Source: Pseudomonas syringae
Lineage (GTDB): Bacteria; Pseudomonadota; Gammaproteobacteria; Pseudomonadales; Pseudomonadaceae
Length of the DNA stretch: 64,000 nt
NCBI RefSeq assembly: GCF_021606685.1
Contig: NZ_WKCB01000024.1
Coordinates: forward strand, 1-64,000
Direction: 5' to 3'
Made by a program: the position numbers and the translations under genes. Below, piece by piece: positions 1 to 8,993 of this stretch. The notes below the pieces were generated by a model. That model ran no database searches, was not told where the DNA came from, and saw nothing but the letters and a program-made list of their open reading frames with translations. How positions within the stretch are numbered: position 1 is the stretch's first letter; every line of letters begins with the position of its first letter.

Positions 1-84
1 GGGAGCGGGCTTGCTCGCGAAGGCGGTGTGTCAGCCACTGGATGCATCGACTGACACGCCGCCTTCGCGAGCAAGCCCGCTCCC
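1..84. repeat. REPIN, GGGAGCGGGCTTGCTCGCGA arm type
   Basis: Two inverted REP arms (GGGAGCGGGCTTGCTCGCGA and its complement) flank a short spacer that itself contains the inverted pair TGTCAG/CTGACA. The left edge is cut by the window start. This two-arm structure is the REPIN form known from the P. fluorescens group, thought to be mobilised in trans by a RAYT transposase; none is encoded here. Confidence 0.9.
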
Positions 85-137
85 ACAGTTGATCTTCACC
101 GTCTCAGATTTTGTATTACATATATGGAGAAGTTTGT

Positions 138-1454
138 ATGGGCCAATGGCTCGATAGCATTACTGGCTGGTTGACCCTGAACCCCGAATGGCTGGCGGTA
201 GCGGTGTTTATCGTCGCCTGCGTGGAGTGCCTGGCCATCGTCGGGCTGATCGTGCCGGGCACGGTGTTGCTGTTTGCCATTGCCGCCCTCGCCGGCAGCG
301 GTGCGCTGTCCTTGAGCGAAACCCTGCTGCTGGGTTTCCTCGGCGGGCTATTGGGTGATGCGGTTTCCTACTACCTGGGTCGCCATTTCCACCAGAACAT
401 CCGGCGCCTGCCGGGCCTGCGTCACCATCCGGAATGGATGAACGGCGCCGAAACCTACTTTCACAAGTACGGCATCGCCAGCCTGTTGGTAGGCCGATTC
501 ATCGGCCCGTTGCGCCCGATGTTGCCGATGGTGGCGGGCATGTGCGACATGCCGTTCCCGCGCTTTGCCGCCGTGAGCCTGCTGGCCGCCGCCGGCTGGT
601 CGGTGGCCTACATACTGCCGGGCTGGGCCGCCGGCGCCGCGTTCCGCCTGCCACTACCGGAAGGGTTCTGGCCGGAGGCGGCGATTGTCGCGGCCTGCCT
701 GGCGGTGGTGCTGGGTCTGAGCTTGAACAGCAGCCTGCGCGGCCATCGGCGCACCACGGTGTGGATCGGTTGCGCCAGCCTGGTGCTGTTGATCGCCCTG
801 TTTATCGGCTATCCCCACCTCAACGATTTCGACCAGGGCCTCAGCGCCCTGGTGCAGGAACACCGCAGCCCGTGGCTGGATGAGGTGATGGTTCGGATCA
901 CCCAACTGGGCGAGTTCAAAAAGATGTTCTTCGCCAGCGCCGTGTTCACCGGCCTGCTGTTCTTGGCGCGGCAATGGCGTCATGCGCTGTTTGTCGGCGC
1001 CACCCTGGGCGGGGCGGCGGTGATCAATACCGGCACAAAGTTGTTTTTCGCACGTGGTCGGCCGGAAATTCTTACAGACCCTCTGACCAGTTTCAGCATG
1101 CCCAGCGGCCACGCGTCCGGCGCGTTTGCGTTTTTCCTGGCACTGGCGGTGTTGGCCGGTCGCGGGCAACCTACACGGCTGCGCCTGACCTGGATGCTGA
1201 TGGGCTGTATTCCCGCAGCATTCATCGCCCTGTCGCGGGTGTACCTGGGCGCTCACTGGCCCACCGACATCCTCGCCGGCACGCTGCTGGCGATGACCGT
1301 GTGCGCGTTCAGCCTGAGCCTTATTCAGTACCGCAGCCCGCTGCCGCCCATGTCGCAGAAAACCTGGTGGCTGCTGCTGCCGGCACTGGTGGCGGTGCTG
1401 GGCTTTATCGCGCTGACCGGCACCACCCACGCCCTGCTGCGCTATGCCTACTGA
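138..1454 (+). CDS. DedA-family membrane protein fused to a PAP2 phosphatase
   Basis: The 438-residue integral membrane protein has an N-terminal DedA/SNARE-associated domain (about residues 1-200, with the characteristic GRFIGPLRP segment) and a C-terminal PAP2 acid phosphatase domain. The PAP2 motifs are visible as KLFFARGRP, the PSGHASG motif and SRVYLGAHWPTD, so all three phosphatase signature regions are present. Such fusions probably act on lipid phosphates such as undecaprenyl-pyrophosphate or phosphatidate at the inner membrane; the exact substrate is inference. The ATG at 138 follows GGAG at 126-129; an upstream TTG at 111 in the same frame has no better ribosome site. Its 3' end overlaps the convergent Lon-domain gene by 7 bases. 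Confidence 0.9.
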   Translation: MGQWLDSITGWLTLNPEWLAVAVFIVACVECLAIVGLIVPGTVLLFAIAALAGSGALSLSETLLLGFLGGLLGDAVSYYLGRHFHQNIRRLPGLRHHPEWMNGAETYFHKYGIASLLVGRFIGPLRPMLPMVAGMCDMPFPRFAAVSLLAAAGWSVAYILPGWAAGAAFRLPLPEGFWPEAAIVAACLAVVLGLSLNSSLRGHRRTTVWIGCASLVLLIALFIGYPHLNDFDQGLSALVQEHRSPWLDEVMVRITQLGEFKKMFFASAVFTGLLFLARQWRHALFVGATLGGAAVINTGTKLFFARGRPEILTDPLTSFSMPSGHASGAFAFFLALAVLAGRGQPTRLRLTWMLMGCIPAAFIALSRVYLGAHWPTDILAGTLLAMTVCAFSLSLIQYRSPLPPMSQKTWWLLLPALVAVLGFIALTGTTHALLRYAY

Positions 1455-2041
1455 GTGAAGAGTTCACCTTGCAGCTCGTCCAGCAGCATCTGGATCGCAT
1501 CCAGCCGCTGCTGGGGATCGTCGAGCTGCAGCAGGTCGATCTTGTCGGCCTCGGTGAACGGCAGCAAATACGCCAACTGATTGCCCAGGGCTTGCTGGCC
1601 TTCGGCGTGGGCGTCCATGTCGAGCGAGGCGACCATCGGGTGCTCGGCCAAGGCCTGGAGCAGGGCCAGCAGGTCAGCGTCCTCTTCTTCCAGCGGCTGG
1701 TCCGGCAGCTCTTCGAGCCACTGCACCTCGGCCACCAGTAGCTGGTCCTTCTGCACACCGGCGTCGCGCACCCGGAAGCGGCGCCCGCCTTCGACACGAA
1801 TCCCCAGCAGGCCGTTGTCCTGCTGCTTGAAGTCGCGAATCAGCGCTTCGCAGCCGATCAGCGCGTAGCCATCCGGGGCCATGCCCACTTCCTGGCCATC
1901 GAGGATGCACACCACGCCGAAGCTTTCGCCCTTTTTCATGCAGCGGCTGATCATGTCCAGGTAGCGCGCCTCGAACAGTTGCAGGTCGAGGGTGCAGCCA
2001 GGGAACAGCACGGTATTGAGCGGGAACAGCGCCAGACTCAT
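1448..2041 (-). CDS. LON peptidase substrate-binding (LON-N) domain protein
   Basis: The 197-residue protein matches the stand-alone N-terminal domain of Lon protease. The start region LALFPLNTVLFPG and the following LFEARYLDMI are typical. It has no AAA+ or Ser-Lys protease domain, so it cannot be Lon itself. Homologues in many proteobacteria have no firmly established job; substrate or protein binding is inferred from the Lon domain. It lies upstream of and convergent with the DedA-PAP2 gene, and its start is only 21 bases from the end of lrgB on the same strand, so it may be transcribed with lrgAB. Confidence 0.88.
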   Translation of the reverse strand: MSLALFPLNTVLFPGCTLDLQLFEARYLDMISRCMKKGESFGVVCILDGQEVGMAPDGYALIGCEALIRDFKQQDNGLLGIRVEGGRRFRVRDAGVQKDQLLVAEVQWLEELPDQPLEEEDADLLALLQALAEHPMVASLDMDAHAEGQQALGNQLAYLLPFTEADKIDLLQLDDPQQRLDAIQMLLDELQGELFTQ

Positions 2042-2062
2042 AAAGGTTTCCTTAAACCCGGT

Positions 2063-2779
2063 TTAAACAATCACCGACACAGCCAGCGGCAGGAACACCG
2101 CCGTGGCCACGCCCATCAGACTCATGGCCAGCGCTGCAAAGGCGCCGCACTCTTCGCTTTCCTGCAGGGCCACCGACGTGCCGACGGCGTGAGCGGTCAT
2201 GCCCAGGGCCATGCCGCGCGCCTCGGGGCTGTGCACCCCAAGGCGCGTCAGGTACGCCGGGCCAATCATCGCACCGACCACCCCAGTGATCAGTACAAAT
2301 ACGGCTGCCAACGCAGCCACGCCACCGATCTGTTCGGCCACCAGCATGGCAATCGGCGACGTGACCGACTTGGGCGCCATGGTCATCAACATCATGTGTT
2401 CGGCACCAAACCACCAGCCCAGCAGCACACACAGGCCCGTGGCCAACACGCCACCTACCACCAGCGTAGTAAAAATCGGCCAGAACAATTGGCGAATCCG
2501 CCGCAGGTTCAGATAAAGCGGCACCGCCAGGGCCACTGTGGCGGGGCCGAGCAGGATGCCCATGATCTCGGTGCTCTTGCGGTACTCGGCGTAACTCAGG
2601 CCGCAGGTCAGCAATACACCAATCACCAGCAGCATGGAAACCAGCACCGGCTGCAGGAAAATCCAGCGGGTTTTCTCAAAGCCCGCCAGCACCAGTTGAT
2701 AAGCGCCGAGGGTAATGCCGATGCCGAACAGCGGGTGATGAATCACGGCGGTCCAGGCGCCCTGCCAGTCGAAGATCAT
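2063..2779 (-). CDS. lrgB: LrgB/CidB family membrane protein
   Basis: The 238-residue protein is hydrophobic throughout and carries LrgB-family motifs such as LLGPATVALAVPLY and MTAHAVGTSVAL. The family works with LrgA/CidA-type holin-like proteins in murein hydrolase export control, and in several bacteria in pyruvate or small-molecule export. The start ATG overlaps the stop of lrgA (ATGA at 2776-2779), indicating translational coupling in a two-gene operon. A longer reading frame continues upstream, but the coupled start gives the normal family length. Confidence 0.92.
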   Translation of the reverse strand: MIFDWQGAWTAVIHHPLFGIGITLGAYQLVLAGFEKTRWIFLQPVLVSMLLVIGVLLTCGLSYAEYRKSTEIMGILLGPATVALAVPLYLNLRRIRQLFWPIFTTLVVGGVLATGLCVLLGWWFGAEHMMLMTMAPKSVTSPIAMLVAEQIGGVAALAAVFVLITGVVGAMIGPAYLTRLGVHSPEARGMALGMTAHAVGTSVALQESEECGAFAALAMSLMGVATAVFLPLAVSVIV

Positions 2780-3129
2780 TGATCTTTCTCCTTGCGCTTG
2801 ACCATCTGCTGCATCAGCACGCCGACAAAGCCCATGGCAATCACCAGCGACAGCACCAGAGCACCGACGATGGCCCAGAAGTCGGCGGCGATGTCCTTGG
2901 CATACACCATCACCCCCACCGCCGGCGGCACCAGCAGTAACGGCAAGTAGCGCAACAGGCTGCTGGCGGCCAGGCTCAGGGGCTCGCCGACTTCGCCGCG
3001 CCACACCAGAAAGCCCAGCATCAGCAGCAGGCCAATGATCGGCCCCGGCAGCACCGGCAAGAATAAATGGTTGATCGCCGTGCCGATCAATTGAAACAGC
3101 ACCAGCCATGTCAGCCCGCGTAACAGCAT
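2776..3129 (-). CDS. lrgA: CidA/LrgA family holin-like protein
   Basis: The 117-residue small membrane protein has four hydrophobic segments and the family-typical LPGPIIGLLLM motif. CidA/LrgA proteins are holin-like and act with the LrgB partner encoded next. The ATG at 3129 is preceded by a strong GGGGGGAGAG ribosome site; an in-frame ATG six codons upstream would sit before that site and is unlikely. A TATAAT -10 box on the minus strand at 3159-3164 may be the operon promoter, although no good -35 was found. Confidence 0.9.
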   Translation of the reverse strand: MLLRGLTWLVLFQLIGTAINHLFLPVLPGPIIGLLLMLGFLVWRGEVGEPLSLAASSLLRYLPLLLVPPAVGVMVYAKDIAADFWAIVGALVLSLVIAMGFVGVLMQQMVKRKEKDQ

Positions 3130-3293
3130 CCGCTCTCCCCCCTTCAAAGCCAGCCCGCATTATAAGCATGCCCGCCCTATGCTTCGGCATTCGCCAAAAG
3201 CATGGTGGGTTGACCGGGCTGATTGCCCATGATGATCTACATTGGTTCTCTGTACCCCATAACAACAGCACCGATGAACCAAGGAGAGACGCA

Positions 3294-3749
3294 ATGCCCT
3301 ATGTACCCGTAGCGCAGCTCAAAGACTATGTCGGCAAGGAACTCGGACGTTCCGAATGGCTCACCATCGACCAGGCACGTATCAACCTGTTCGCCGAGGC
3401 TACCGGCGATCATCAGTTCATCCACGTTGACCCGGTCAAGGCCGCGCAAACACCGTTCGGCACCACCATCGCCCACGGTTTCCTGTCGCTGTCTTTGATG
3501 CCCAAGCTGATGGAAGACATCCTGATCGTGCCTGACGGCCTGAAAATGGCGGTCAACTACGGCCTGGACAGCGTGCGCTTCATCCAGCCGGTGAAGGTCA
3601 ACTCCAAGGTGCGCCTGAACGTGACCCTCACCGATGTGACCGAGAAAAAGCCCGGCCAATGGCTGCTCAAGGCCACCGCCACCCTGGAAATCGAAGGCCA
3701 GGAAAAACCCGCTTACGTAGCAGAGTCGTTGTCGCTCTACTTCGTGTAA
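3294..3749 (+). CDS. MaoC-family (R)-specific enoyl-CoA hydratase-like protein
   Basis: The 151-residue single hot-dog domain protein carries the MaoC/PhaJ hydratase motif: the FAEATGDHQFIHVDP segment contains the catalytic Asp/His pair, followed by PFGTTIAHGFLSLSL. Members hydrate trans-2-enoyl-CoA, linking beta-oxidation to other pathways; the chain-length preference cannot be read here. The ATG follows an excellent AAGGAGAG site at 3281-3288. The gene stands alone, diverging from lrgAB. Confidence 0.92.
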   Translation: MPYVPVAQLKDYVGKELGRSEWLTIDQARINLFAEATGDHQFIHVDPVKAAQTPFGTTIAHGFLSLSLMPKLMEDILIVPDGLKMAVNYGLDSVRFIQPVKVNSKVRLNVTLTDVTEKKPGQWLLKATATLEIEGQEKPAYVAESLSLYFV

Positions 3750-3764
3750 ACCCAGGCCAACATC

Positions 3765-3871
3765 GTGGCAAGCAAGCTTGTCGTGACGAGCGGGCTTGCT
3801 GTGACAGCTGGCTTGTCGTGGCGAGCGGGCTTGCTGTGGCGAGCGGGCTTGCTGTGGCGAGCGGGCTTGCC
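3765..3871 (+). repeat. Tandem array of six 17-18 bp units derived from a REP arm
   Basis: Six head-to-tail units start at 3765, 3783, 3801, 3818, 3836 and 3854, with consensus GTGGCGAGCGGGCTTGCT. The last three are nearly identical and the first three have diverged. The unit resembles one arm of the GTGGCGAGC-type REP found at 21779, but here it is repeated directly instead of as an inverted pair. It lies between the MaoC gene and the MORN lipoprotein gene, so it would be in the leader of the latter. Confidence 0.9.
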
Positions 3872-3968
3872 CGCGTTGGGCGGCGCAGCCGCCCCAAATG
3901 CCGCCACAAATTCATGTATGAAATCCACAGCTGCGGCATACTCGGCGCTCACTTATCCGGATCCCGCT

Positions 3969-5687
3969 ATGCGCCCACTCGCCCCCCTAGCCCTTGCCCT
4001 GTTGCTCACCGCTTGCGGAGATGGCGAATCGCTGTTGCCGCCCGATGCGCGCCTGCCCGATGGCGGCCGCTACCGGGGCGATGTGGTCAATGGTTTGCTG
4101 CAAGGCCAGGGCCGCGTGGACTACCCCAACGGCAGCTGGTACGCCGGCCAGTTCGATAAAGGCCAGTGGCACGGCACTGGGGAATGGCATGGCAGCAATG
4201 GCGAAGTCTATAAAGGCCAGTTCCAGCAAGGCCTGTTCGATGGCCAGGGCAGCCTGACCACCGCCGGCAGCCACTATGTGGGCGGGTTCAAGAACGGTCG
4301 GCGCAACGGCGAAGGCACCCTCAAAGAGGGCCAGATGACCTACCGCGGCGAGTTCAAGGACGACCAGTATTCCGGCCTCGGCCGCCTGGAACTGGCCGAC
4401 GGCAGCCAGTACCAGGGCCAGTTCGCCCACGGCAAGCCCAACGGCGAAGGCCAGCGCAACGACGACAGCGGCAACCAGTTCAGCGGCCACTTCGTGGATG
4501 GCCAGCTGGAAGGCAACGGCACCTTCAACAGCGCCGACGGCGACATCTATGTCGGCCAGTTCAAACAGAACCAGCTCAACGGCAAGGGCCGCTATGAGAA
4601 CGCCGACGGCGACGTGTGGATCGGCCAGTTCAAGGAAGGCGCCCTGAGCGGCAAGGGCGAGCTGATCGGTGTGGACGGCAGCCATTACGTCGGCCAGTTC
4701 AGCGACTGGCGCTTTACCGGCGATGGCCGCTTGAACCTCACCGACGGCAGCTTCTACATCGGCGGCTTCGACAGCGACAACTATCAAGGCAAAGGCACCC
4801 TGGTGCTCACCGATGGCACCGTACAGGCCGGCACTTGGGTCAACGGCATGCGCGTGCGTGACGCCGACGGCAAGCTGTTGCCCGACCCGCTGGAACTCGG
4901 CGTGCTGGCCCAGGGGCGCTTGCTCGATGCCGCCCTCGCCGCTGTGCCTGCGTCCACCGCGGCGGTGGAGCTGTACACCCTGGCCGTGGCCGGCGATGGC
5001 AAACAAAGTGTGTTCCTGCGCGAAGCCGATTACGTCAGCAATATGCTCGCCACCCGTTTCGGTGCGCACGGGCAGATCCGCCTGGTCAACCACCGCGACC
5101 ATATCGCCGACCGCCCTCTGGCGACCCGCGAAAGCCTGCGCCGCGCGGTACAAACCCTGGCCGAACGCAGCGGCCCGGAAGACCTGGTGTTTATCTACCT
5201 GACCAGCCACGGCACCCACGAACACGAACTGGTGCTGGACCAACCGCGTATGGAGCTGGCCGACCTGCCCGCCGACGAGCTGGCCGCCGTGCTCACGCCG
5301 CTGAAAAACCGTGACAAGATCATCGTGATTTCCGCCTGCTATTCCGGCGGTTTCATCCCGGCCCTCAAAGACGAACGCACTCTGATCATGACCGCCTCGC
5401 GCGCCGACCGTGTGTCCTTCGGTTGTTCCGAGGAAGCCGACTTCACCTACTTCGGCGACGCCCTCTTCGCCCAAGCCTTCAACCAGACCGACGACCTGCA
5501 GCAAGCCTTCAAGCTGGCGCAGTTGCATGTGTCCGAGCGCGAACAGGCGGACAACTTCGAGCCGTCCGAACCGCAGATCTGGGCCCCCAAAGGCGTGATC
5601 GCCCACTGGCAATTATTACGCAAGCAGCAGGCACGAAAGGCGCTCGAAAGCGTCTCAATGAATAGCAAGGAAGCCAAAGGCAACTAA
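3969..5687 (+). CDS. MORN-repeat lipoprotein with C13/caspase-like cysteine peptidase domain
   Basis: The 572-residue protein begins with a lipoprotein signal (hydrophobic core, lipobox LLTAC, Cys16). About eleven MORN repeats of the form YxGxFxxGxxxGxG follow (residues about 35-300). The C-terminal domain (about 335-545) looks like the legumain/caspase clan: a His in the TSHGT motif (residue 414) after the strand DLVFIYL, and a Cys in SACYSGG (residue 457) after DKIIVI. The ATG at 3969 was chosen because it starts the signal peptide; the longer frame upstream reads only the REP-like tandem array. It is probably an envelope-anchored peptidase; target and role are unknown. A homologue occupies the equivalent place in P. 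aeruginosa as I recall. Confidence 0.88.
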   Translation: MRPLAPLALALLLTACGDGESLLPPDARLPDGGRYRGDVVNGLLQGQGRVDYPNGSWYAGQFDKGQWHGTGEWHGSNGEVYKGQFQQGLFDGQGSLTTAGSHYVGGFKNGRRNGEGTLKEGQMTYRGEFKDDQYSGLGRLELADGSQYQGQFAHGKPNGEGQRNDDSGNQFSGHFVDGQLEGNGTFNSADGDIYVGQFKQNQLNGKGRYENADGDVWIGQFKEGALSGKGELIGVDGSHYVGQFSDWRFTGDGRLNLTDGSFYIGGFDSDNYQGKGTLVLTDGTVQAGTWVNGMRVRDADGKLLPDPLELGVLAQGRLLDAALAAVPASTAAVELYTLAVAGDGKQSVFLREADYVSNMLATRFGAHGQIRLVNHRDHIADRPLATRESLRRAVQTLAERSGPEDLVFIYLTSHGTHEHELVLDQPRMELADLPADELAAVLTPLKNRDKIIVISACYSGGFIPALKDERTLIMTASRADRVSFGCSEEADFTYFGDALFAQAFNQTDDLQQAFKLAQLHVSEREQADNFEPSEPQIWAPKGVIAHWQLLRKQQARKALESVSMNSKEAKGN

Positions 5688-5717
5688 GCTGTAACGTGTA
5701 ATAAGGGGGGAAACACC

Positions 5718-6359
5718 ATGTACCTGACACCTCAGCATATCTTGCTGGCTGGCGCCTCTGGCCTCACCGGCGAACACCTGCTCGACCGCCTGCTTAACGA
5801 ACCCACCGTGACCCGCGTGCTGGCACCCAGCCGCAAGCCCCTGGCCGAACACCCGCATCTGGAAAACCCGGTGGGCGATCCGGCGGTGTTCTTGCCACAG
5901 CTGAGCGGCCAGGTGGATATCGCCTTTTGCTGCCTGGGCACCACCATCAAACAGGCAGGTTCCGAAGCCGCCTTTCGCGCCGTCGACCTGGACATGGTCG
6001 TGGCCTTTGCCCAACGCGCACGGGAAATGGGCGCGCGGCACCTGATCGTGATCAGCGCGATTGGCGCCGACCCGAAATCCTCGATTTTCTACAACCGGGT
6101 CAAGGGCGAAATGGAACAGGCGCTCAAGGCTCAGGACTGGCCGCAACTGACCATCGTGCGGCCGTCCTTGTTGCTCGGCGAACGCCTCGAACCACGCCTG
6201 GCCGAGCAATTGGCCGGGCCGTTGTCGCGGTTGATTCCGGGCAAGTACCGCGGCATCGAAGTATGTGAACTGGCCAGGGCCATGTGGCGCCTGGCGCTCG
6301 AAGAGCAGGATGGCGTGCGCGTGGTGGAGTCGGATGAGCTGCGCAAGCTCGGTAAATAA
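5718..6359 (+). CDS. NAD(P)-binding oxidoreductase, TIP30/HTATIP2-like atypical SDR
   Basis: The 213-residue Rossmann-fold protein has the nucleotide-binding turn [15 protein letters not shown] near the N terminus and matches bacterial proteins related to human TIP30 (HTATIP2). It also shows [20 protein letters not shown] and the conserved [10 protein letters not shown]. The reaction is not known. AGGGGGG at 5703-5709 supplies the ribosome site for the ATG at 5718. It is 30 bases downstream of the MORN peptidase gene and may be co-transcribed. Confidence 0.87.
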   Translation: MYLTPQHILLAGASGLTGEHLLDRLLNEPTVTRVLAPSRKPLAEHPHLENPVGDPAVFLPQLSGQVDIAFCCLGTTIKQAGSEAAFRAVDLDMVVAFAQRAREMGARHLIVISAIGADPKSSIFYNRVKGEMEQALKAQDWPQLTIVRPSLLLGERLEPRLAEQLAGPLSRLIPGKYRGIEVCELARAMWRLALEEQDGVRVVESDELRKLGK

Positions 6360-6390
6360 GCCGATCTAAAGACCTTACAAATATCCAAAT

Positions 6391-6477
6391 GTGGGAGGGG
6401 GCTCGCCCCCGATGGCGGTGTATCAGTTATGAATTAATCAACTGAACCACCGCCATCGGGGGCAAGCCCCCTCCCAC
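6391..6477. repeat. REPIN, GTGGGAGGGGGCTTGCCCCCGAT arm type
   Basis: Two inverted arms, GTGGGAGGGGGCTCGCCCCCGAT and its near-perfect complement, flank a spacer of about 40 bases. One arm carries a T-to-C change in the GCTTGC loop. It lies between convergent genes. Confidence 0.9.
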
Positions 6478-6506
6478 ATTGGGTTCTGGGTGTCGGCAAG
6501 ACTGGC

Positions 6507-6791
6507 TTACAGCCCGCCCGTTGCGTTGAACCCAACCCCGAGCACCGTCAACACCGAGAGTGGCAGCAGCAAGGTGTCGAGCAACGCGCTGGCTGGCAGG
6601 TCGACACCCGGATAGCTCGGCGCCTCGGCACCAAAGCGGTCCTTGGCGCAGCAGCCGCCGTTGATGGCATACAGATCCAGCCGCGTGCCGGCATACACCA
6701 CCGGCGCGCCGGGTTGCGCAGCATCCAAGGTGCGCGCGGTGGCGCAACCCGTGAGGTGCAGCGCCAACACCACCAGCAGCGCCTTATTCAT
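6507..6791 (-). CDS. YceK/YidQ family small lipoprotein
   Basis: The 94-residue protein has a short signal peptide with lipobox LTGCA (Cys16) and the family features [11 protein letters not shown] and [16 protein letters not shown]. YceK/YidQ are outer-membrane lipoproteins of unknown function. Its start overlaps the end of ubiX by 8 bases, making it the last gene of the mpl-ubiX operon. Confidence 0.85.
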   Translation of the reverse strand: MNKALLVVLALHLTGCATARTLDAAQPGAPVVYAGTRLDLYAINGGCCAKDRFGAEAPSYPGVDLPASALLDTLLLPLSVLTVLGVGFNATGGL

Positions 6792-7413
6792 CGCTGCTCA
6801 AATGGTGCTCGCCCCAACGCGGCAACATATCCTGAGGAATATTCAGCAGGTTGAGGATTCGCGCCACCACAAAGTCCACCAGATCATCAATGGTCTGCGG
6901 CTGATGGTAGAAGCCCGGCGACGCCGGCAAGATGGTCACGCCCATGTTCGACAACTTGAGCATGTGCTCCAGGTGAATGCTCGAATACGGCGCCTCACGC
7001 GGCACCAGGATCAACTGGCGACGCTCCTTCAACGTCACGTCCGCCGCACGCTCGATCAGGTTGTTGCAGGCCCCGGTGGCAATCGCCGACAGGGTGCCGG
7101 TGGAGCACGGCACCACCACCATCGCCGCCGGCGCGCCCGAGCCGGAAGCCACCGGCGACATCCAATCCTCTTTACCGTAAACCTTGATCTGCCCCGCCGC
7201 CGCACCGGTGTACTCAGTGAGGAAGGCTTGCATCATCTGCACCTTGGGCGGCAGTGCTACATCCGTCTCGGTAGCGAGCACCAATTGCGCGGCCTTGGAG
7301 ATCAGAAAGTGCACCTCACGGTCCTCGCGCACCAGGCAATCGAGCAAGCGCAGGCCATAAGGCGCGCCGGATGCACCGGTCATCGCCAGGGTGACGCGTT
7401 CCGGGCCGCTCAT
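6784..7413 (-). CDS. ubiX: Flavin prenyltransferase UbiX
   Basis: The 209-residue protein has the UbiX hallmark motifs [14 protein letters not shown] at the start, [13 protein letters not shown] and [15 protein letters not shown]. UbiX makes prenylated FMN for the UbiD decarboxylase in ubiquinone synthesis. It overlaps mpl by 4 bases (ATGA at 7410-7413) and the downstream lipoprotein gene by 8 bases, so the three genes form a tight operon. Confidence 0.96.
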   Translation of the reverse strand: MSGPERVTLAMTGASGAPYGLRLLDCLVREDREVHFLISKAAQLVLATETDVALPPKVQMMQAFLTEYTGAAAGQIKVYGKEDWMSPVASGSGAPAAMVVVPCSTGTLSAIATGACNNLIERAADVTLKERRQLILVPREAPYSSIHLEHMLKLSNMGVTILPASPGFYHQPQTIDDLVDFVVARILNLLNIPQDMLPRWGEHHLSSDE

Positions 7414-8759
7414 TTGAGCGCCTCGGCCAACTTGCCATGCAGGCCGCCGAAGCCGCCGTTGCTCATGACCACCACGTGGGTGCCGGGCTTGGCTTGTTGC
7501 TGCACGAACTCAATGATGCCCTCGATCGAATCACAGACTGTCGACGGCACCGTGCACAGCGCAGCAATCGCCGGCAGGTCCCAGCCCAGGTTGGCGGGCG
7601 CGTACCACACCGCCTGGTCGGCATCGTTGACGCTTTCGGGCAAACCGTCACGGTGGGCACCGAGCTTCATGGAGTTGGAGCGCGGCTCCACAATGGCGAT
7701 GATCGGCGCATCGCCGACGCGCTTGCGCAGGCCATCCAGCGTGGTGGCAATGGCCGTTGGGTGGTGGGCAAAGTCGTCATAGATGGTAATCCCATTCACG
7801 TCGGCGACCTTCTCCATGCGGCGCTTCACGCTCTTGAAGGCGCTCAACGCGGCAATACCCATCGCTGGCACCACGCCAACATGGCGCGCGGCCGCCAGGG
7901 TCACCAGAGCATTGGCGACGTTGTGCTGGCCGGTCATGTCCCACTCAACGATGCCCTGGGCCTCGCCTTCAAACAGCACTTCAAACCGGGAGCCGTCTTC
8001 ACTGAGCAACTTGACCTGCCACTGCCCGCCCGCACCGGTGGTTTGCACCGGTGTCCAGCAGCCCATCTCGATCACACGCTGCAAAGCGGGCTCGGTGGTC
8101 GGGTGAATCACCAGGCCTTCGCTCGGGATAGTGCGCACCAAGTGGTGGAACTGACGCTCGATGGCAGCCAGGTCGGGGAAGATGTCGGCGTGATCGAACT
8201 CAAGGTTATTGAGGATCGCCGTACGCGGGCGGTAGTGGACGAACTTGGAGCGCTTGTCGAAGAAGGCGCTGTCGTATTCGTCGGCTTCAATCACGAAGAA
8301 CGGCGTATCGCCCAGACGCGCCGACACCGAGAAATTCTGTGGCACGCCGCCGATCAGGAAGCCCGGGCTCATGCCCGCATGCTCCAGCACCCAGGCGAGC
8401 ATGCTGCTGGTGGTGGTCTTGCCGTGGGTACCGGCAACCGCCAGCACCCAGCGGCCTTGCAGCACATGGTCGGCCAGCCATTGCGGGCCGGACACGTAAG
8501 GCAAACCTTTATTGAGTACGTACTCGACCGCCGGGTTGCCACGCGACATGGCATTGCCGATCACCACCAGGTCCGGGACCGGGTCAAATTGCGCCGGGTC
8601 GTAGCCCTGGGTCAATTCAATGCCCTGAGCTTGCAGTTGCGTGCTCATCGGCGGGTAAACATTGGCATCGGAGCCCGTCACATGATGGCCCAACTCTTTG
8701 GCCAGCACGGCCATCGAGCCCATGAACGTACCGCAGATACCCAGAATATGAATGTGCAT
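7410..8759 (-). CDS. mpl: UDP-N-acetylmuramate:L-alanyl-gamma-D-glutamyl-meso-diaminopimelate ligase
   Basis: The 449-residue Mur-ligase family enzyme reattaches recycled murein tripeptide to UDP-MurNAc in the cytoplasm. It shows the N-terminal glycine-rich [14 protein letters not shown], the ATP loop [13 protein letters not shown] and the later [10 protein letters not shown] motif. The ATG at 8759 begins the conserved [10 protein letters not shown]; an upstream in-frame start would add 18 residues not expected in Mpl. It is the first gene of the mpl-ubiX-lipoprotein operon. Confidence 0.96.
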   Translation of the reverse strand: MHIHILGICGTFMGSMAVLAKELGHHVTGSDANVYPPMSTQLQAQGIELTQGYDPAQFDPVPDLVVIGNAMSRGNPAVEYVLNKGLPYVSGPQWLADHVLQGRWVLAVAGTHGKTTTSSMLAWVLEHAGMSPGFLIGGVPQNFSVSARLGDTPFFVIEADEYDSAFFDKRSKFVHYRPRTAILNNLEFDHADIFPDLAAIERQFHHLVRTIPSEGLVIHPTTEPALQRVIEMGCWTPVQTTGAGGQWQVKLLSEDGSRFEVLFEGEAQGIVEWDMTGQHNVANALVTLAAARHVGVVPAMGIAALSAFKSVKRRMEKVADVNGITIYDDFAHHPTAIATTLDGLRKRVGDAPIIAIVEPRSNSMKLGAHRDGLPESVNDADQAVWYAPANLGWDLPAIAALCTVPSTVCDSIEGIIEFVQQQAKPGTHVVVMSNGGFGGLHGKLAEALK

Positions 8760-8993
8760 AGTCGACCTCGTAAAACATCGAGGCAGGTTAGCGCAGGGAG
8801 GGGGAAATCGCACTCTTTAGCAGTGACCGTTCAGGCGTGAGTGGCGGGCCCAGCCATTTATCGGCACAAAAAAATGCCGTCGCATCCGATGGATGCCGCG
8901 TGCACGCAGCTTCATCGAATACAACGACATTCTGGGTCAAGGCTGTGCGCGGCTGGCGGGCCAGCCGTCAGTCACACGGTAAAAACTGCCTTG
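8760..8993. other. Intergenic region between mpl and the accessory island
   Basis: These 234 bases hold the mpl upstream region and two hairpins. A perfect 8-bp stem CGGCTGGC/GCCAGCCG at about 8950-8967 lies just past the stop of the minus-strand gene ending at 8994 and may help end its transcription, although no T-run follows. A second hairpin around 8862-8880 (CGGCA with an A7 loop) is near the mpl start. No ORF of note was seen. Confidence 0.5.

Noticed and set aside
3765..3871. CRISPR array
   Set aside because: The units are contiguous direct repeats without spacers and match a REP arm.
3987..5612. 541-codon frame on the minus strand
   Set aside because: It is the antisense shadow of the MORN repeats in the plus-strand gene; it is rich in Ala/Val/His and has no ribosome site or family.
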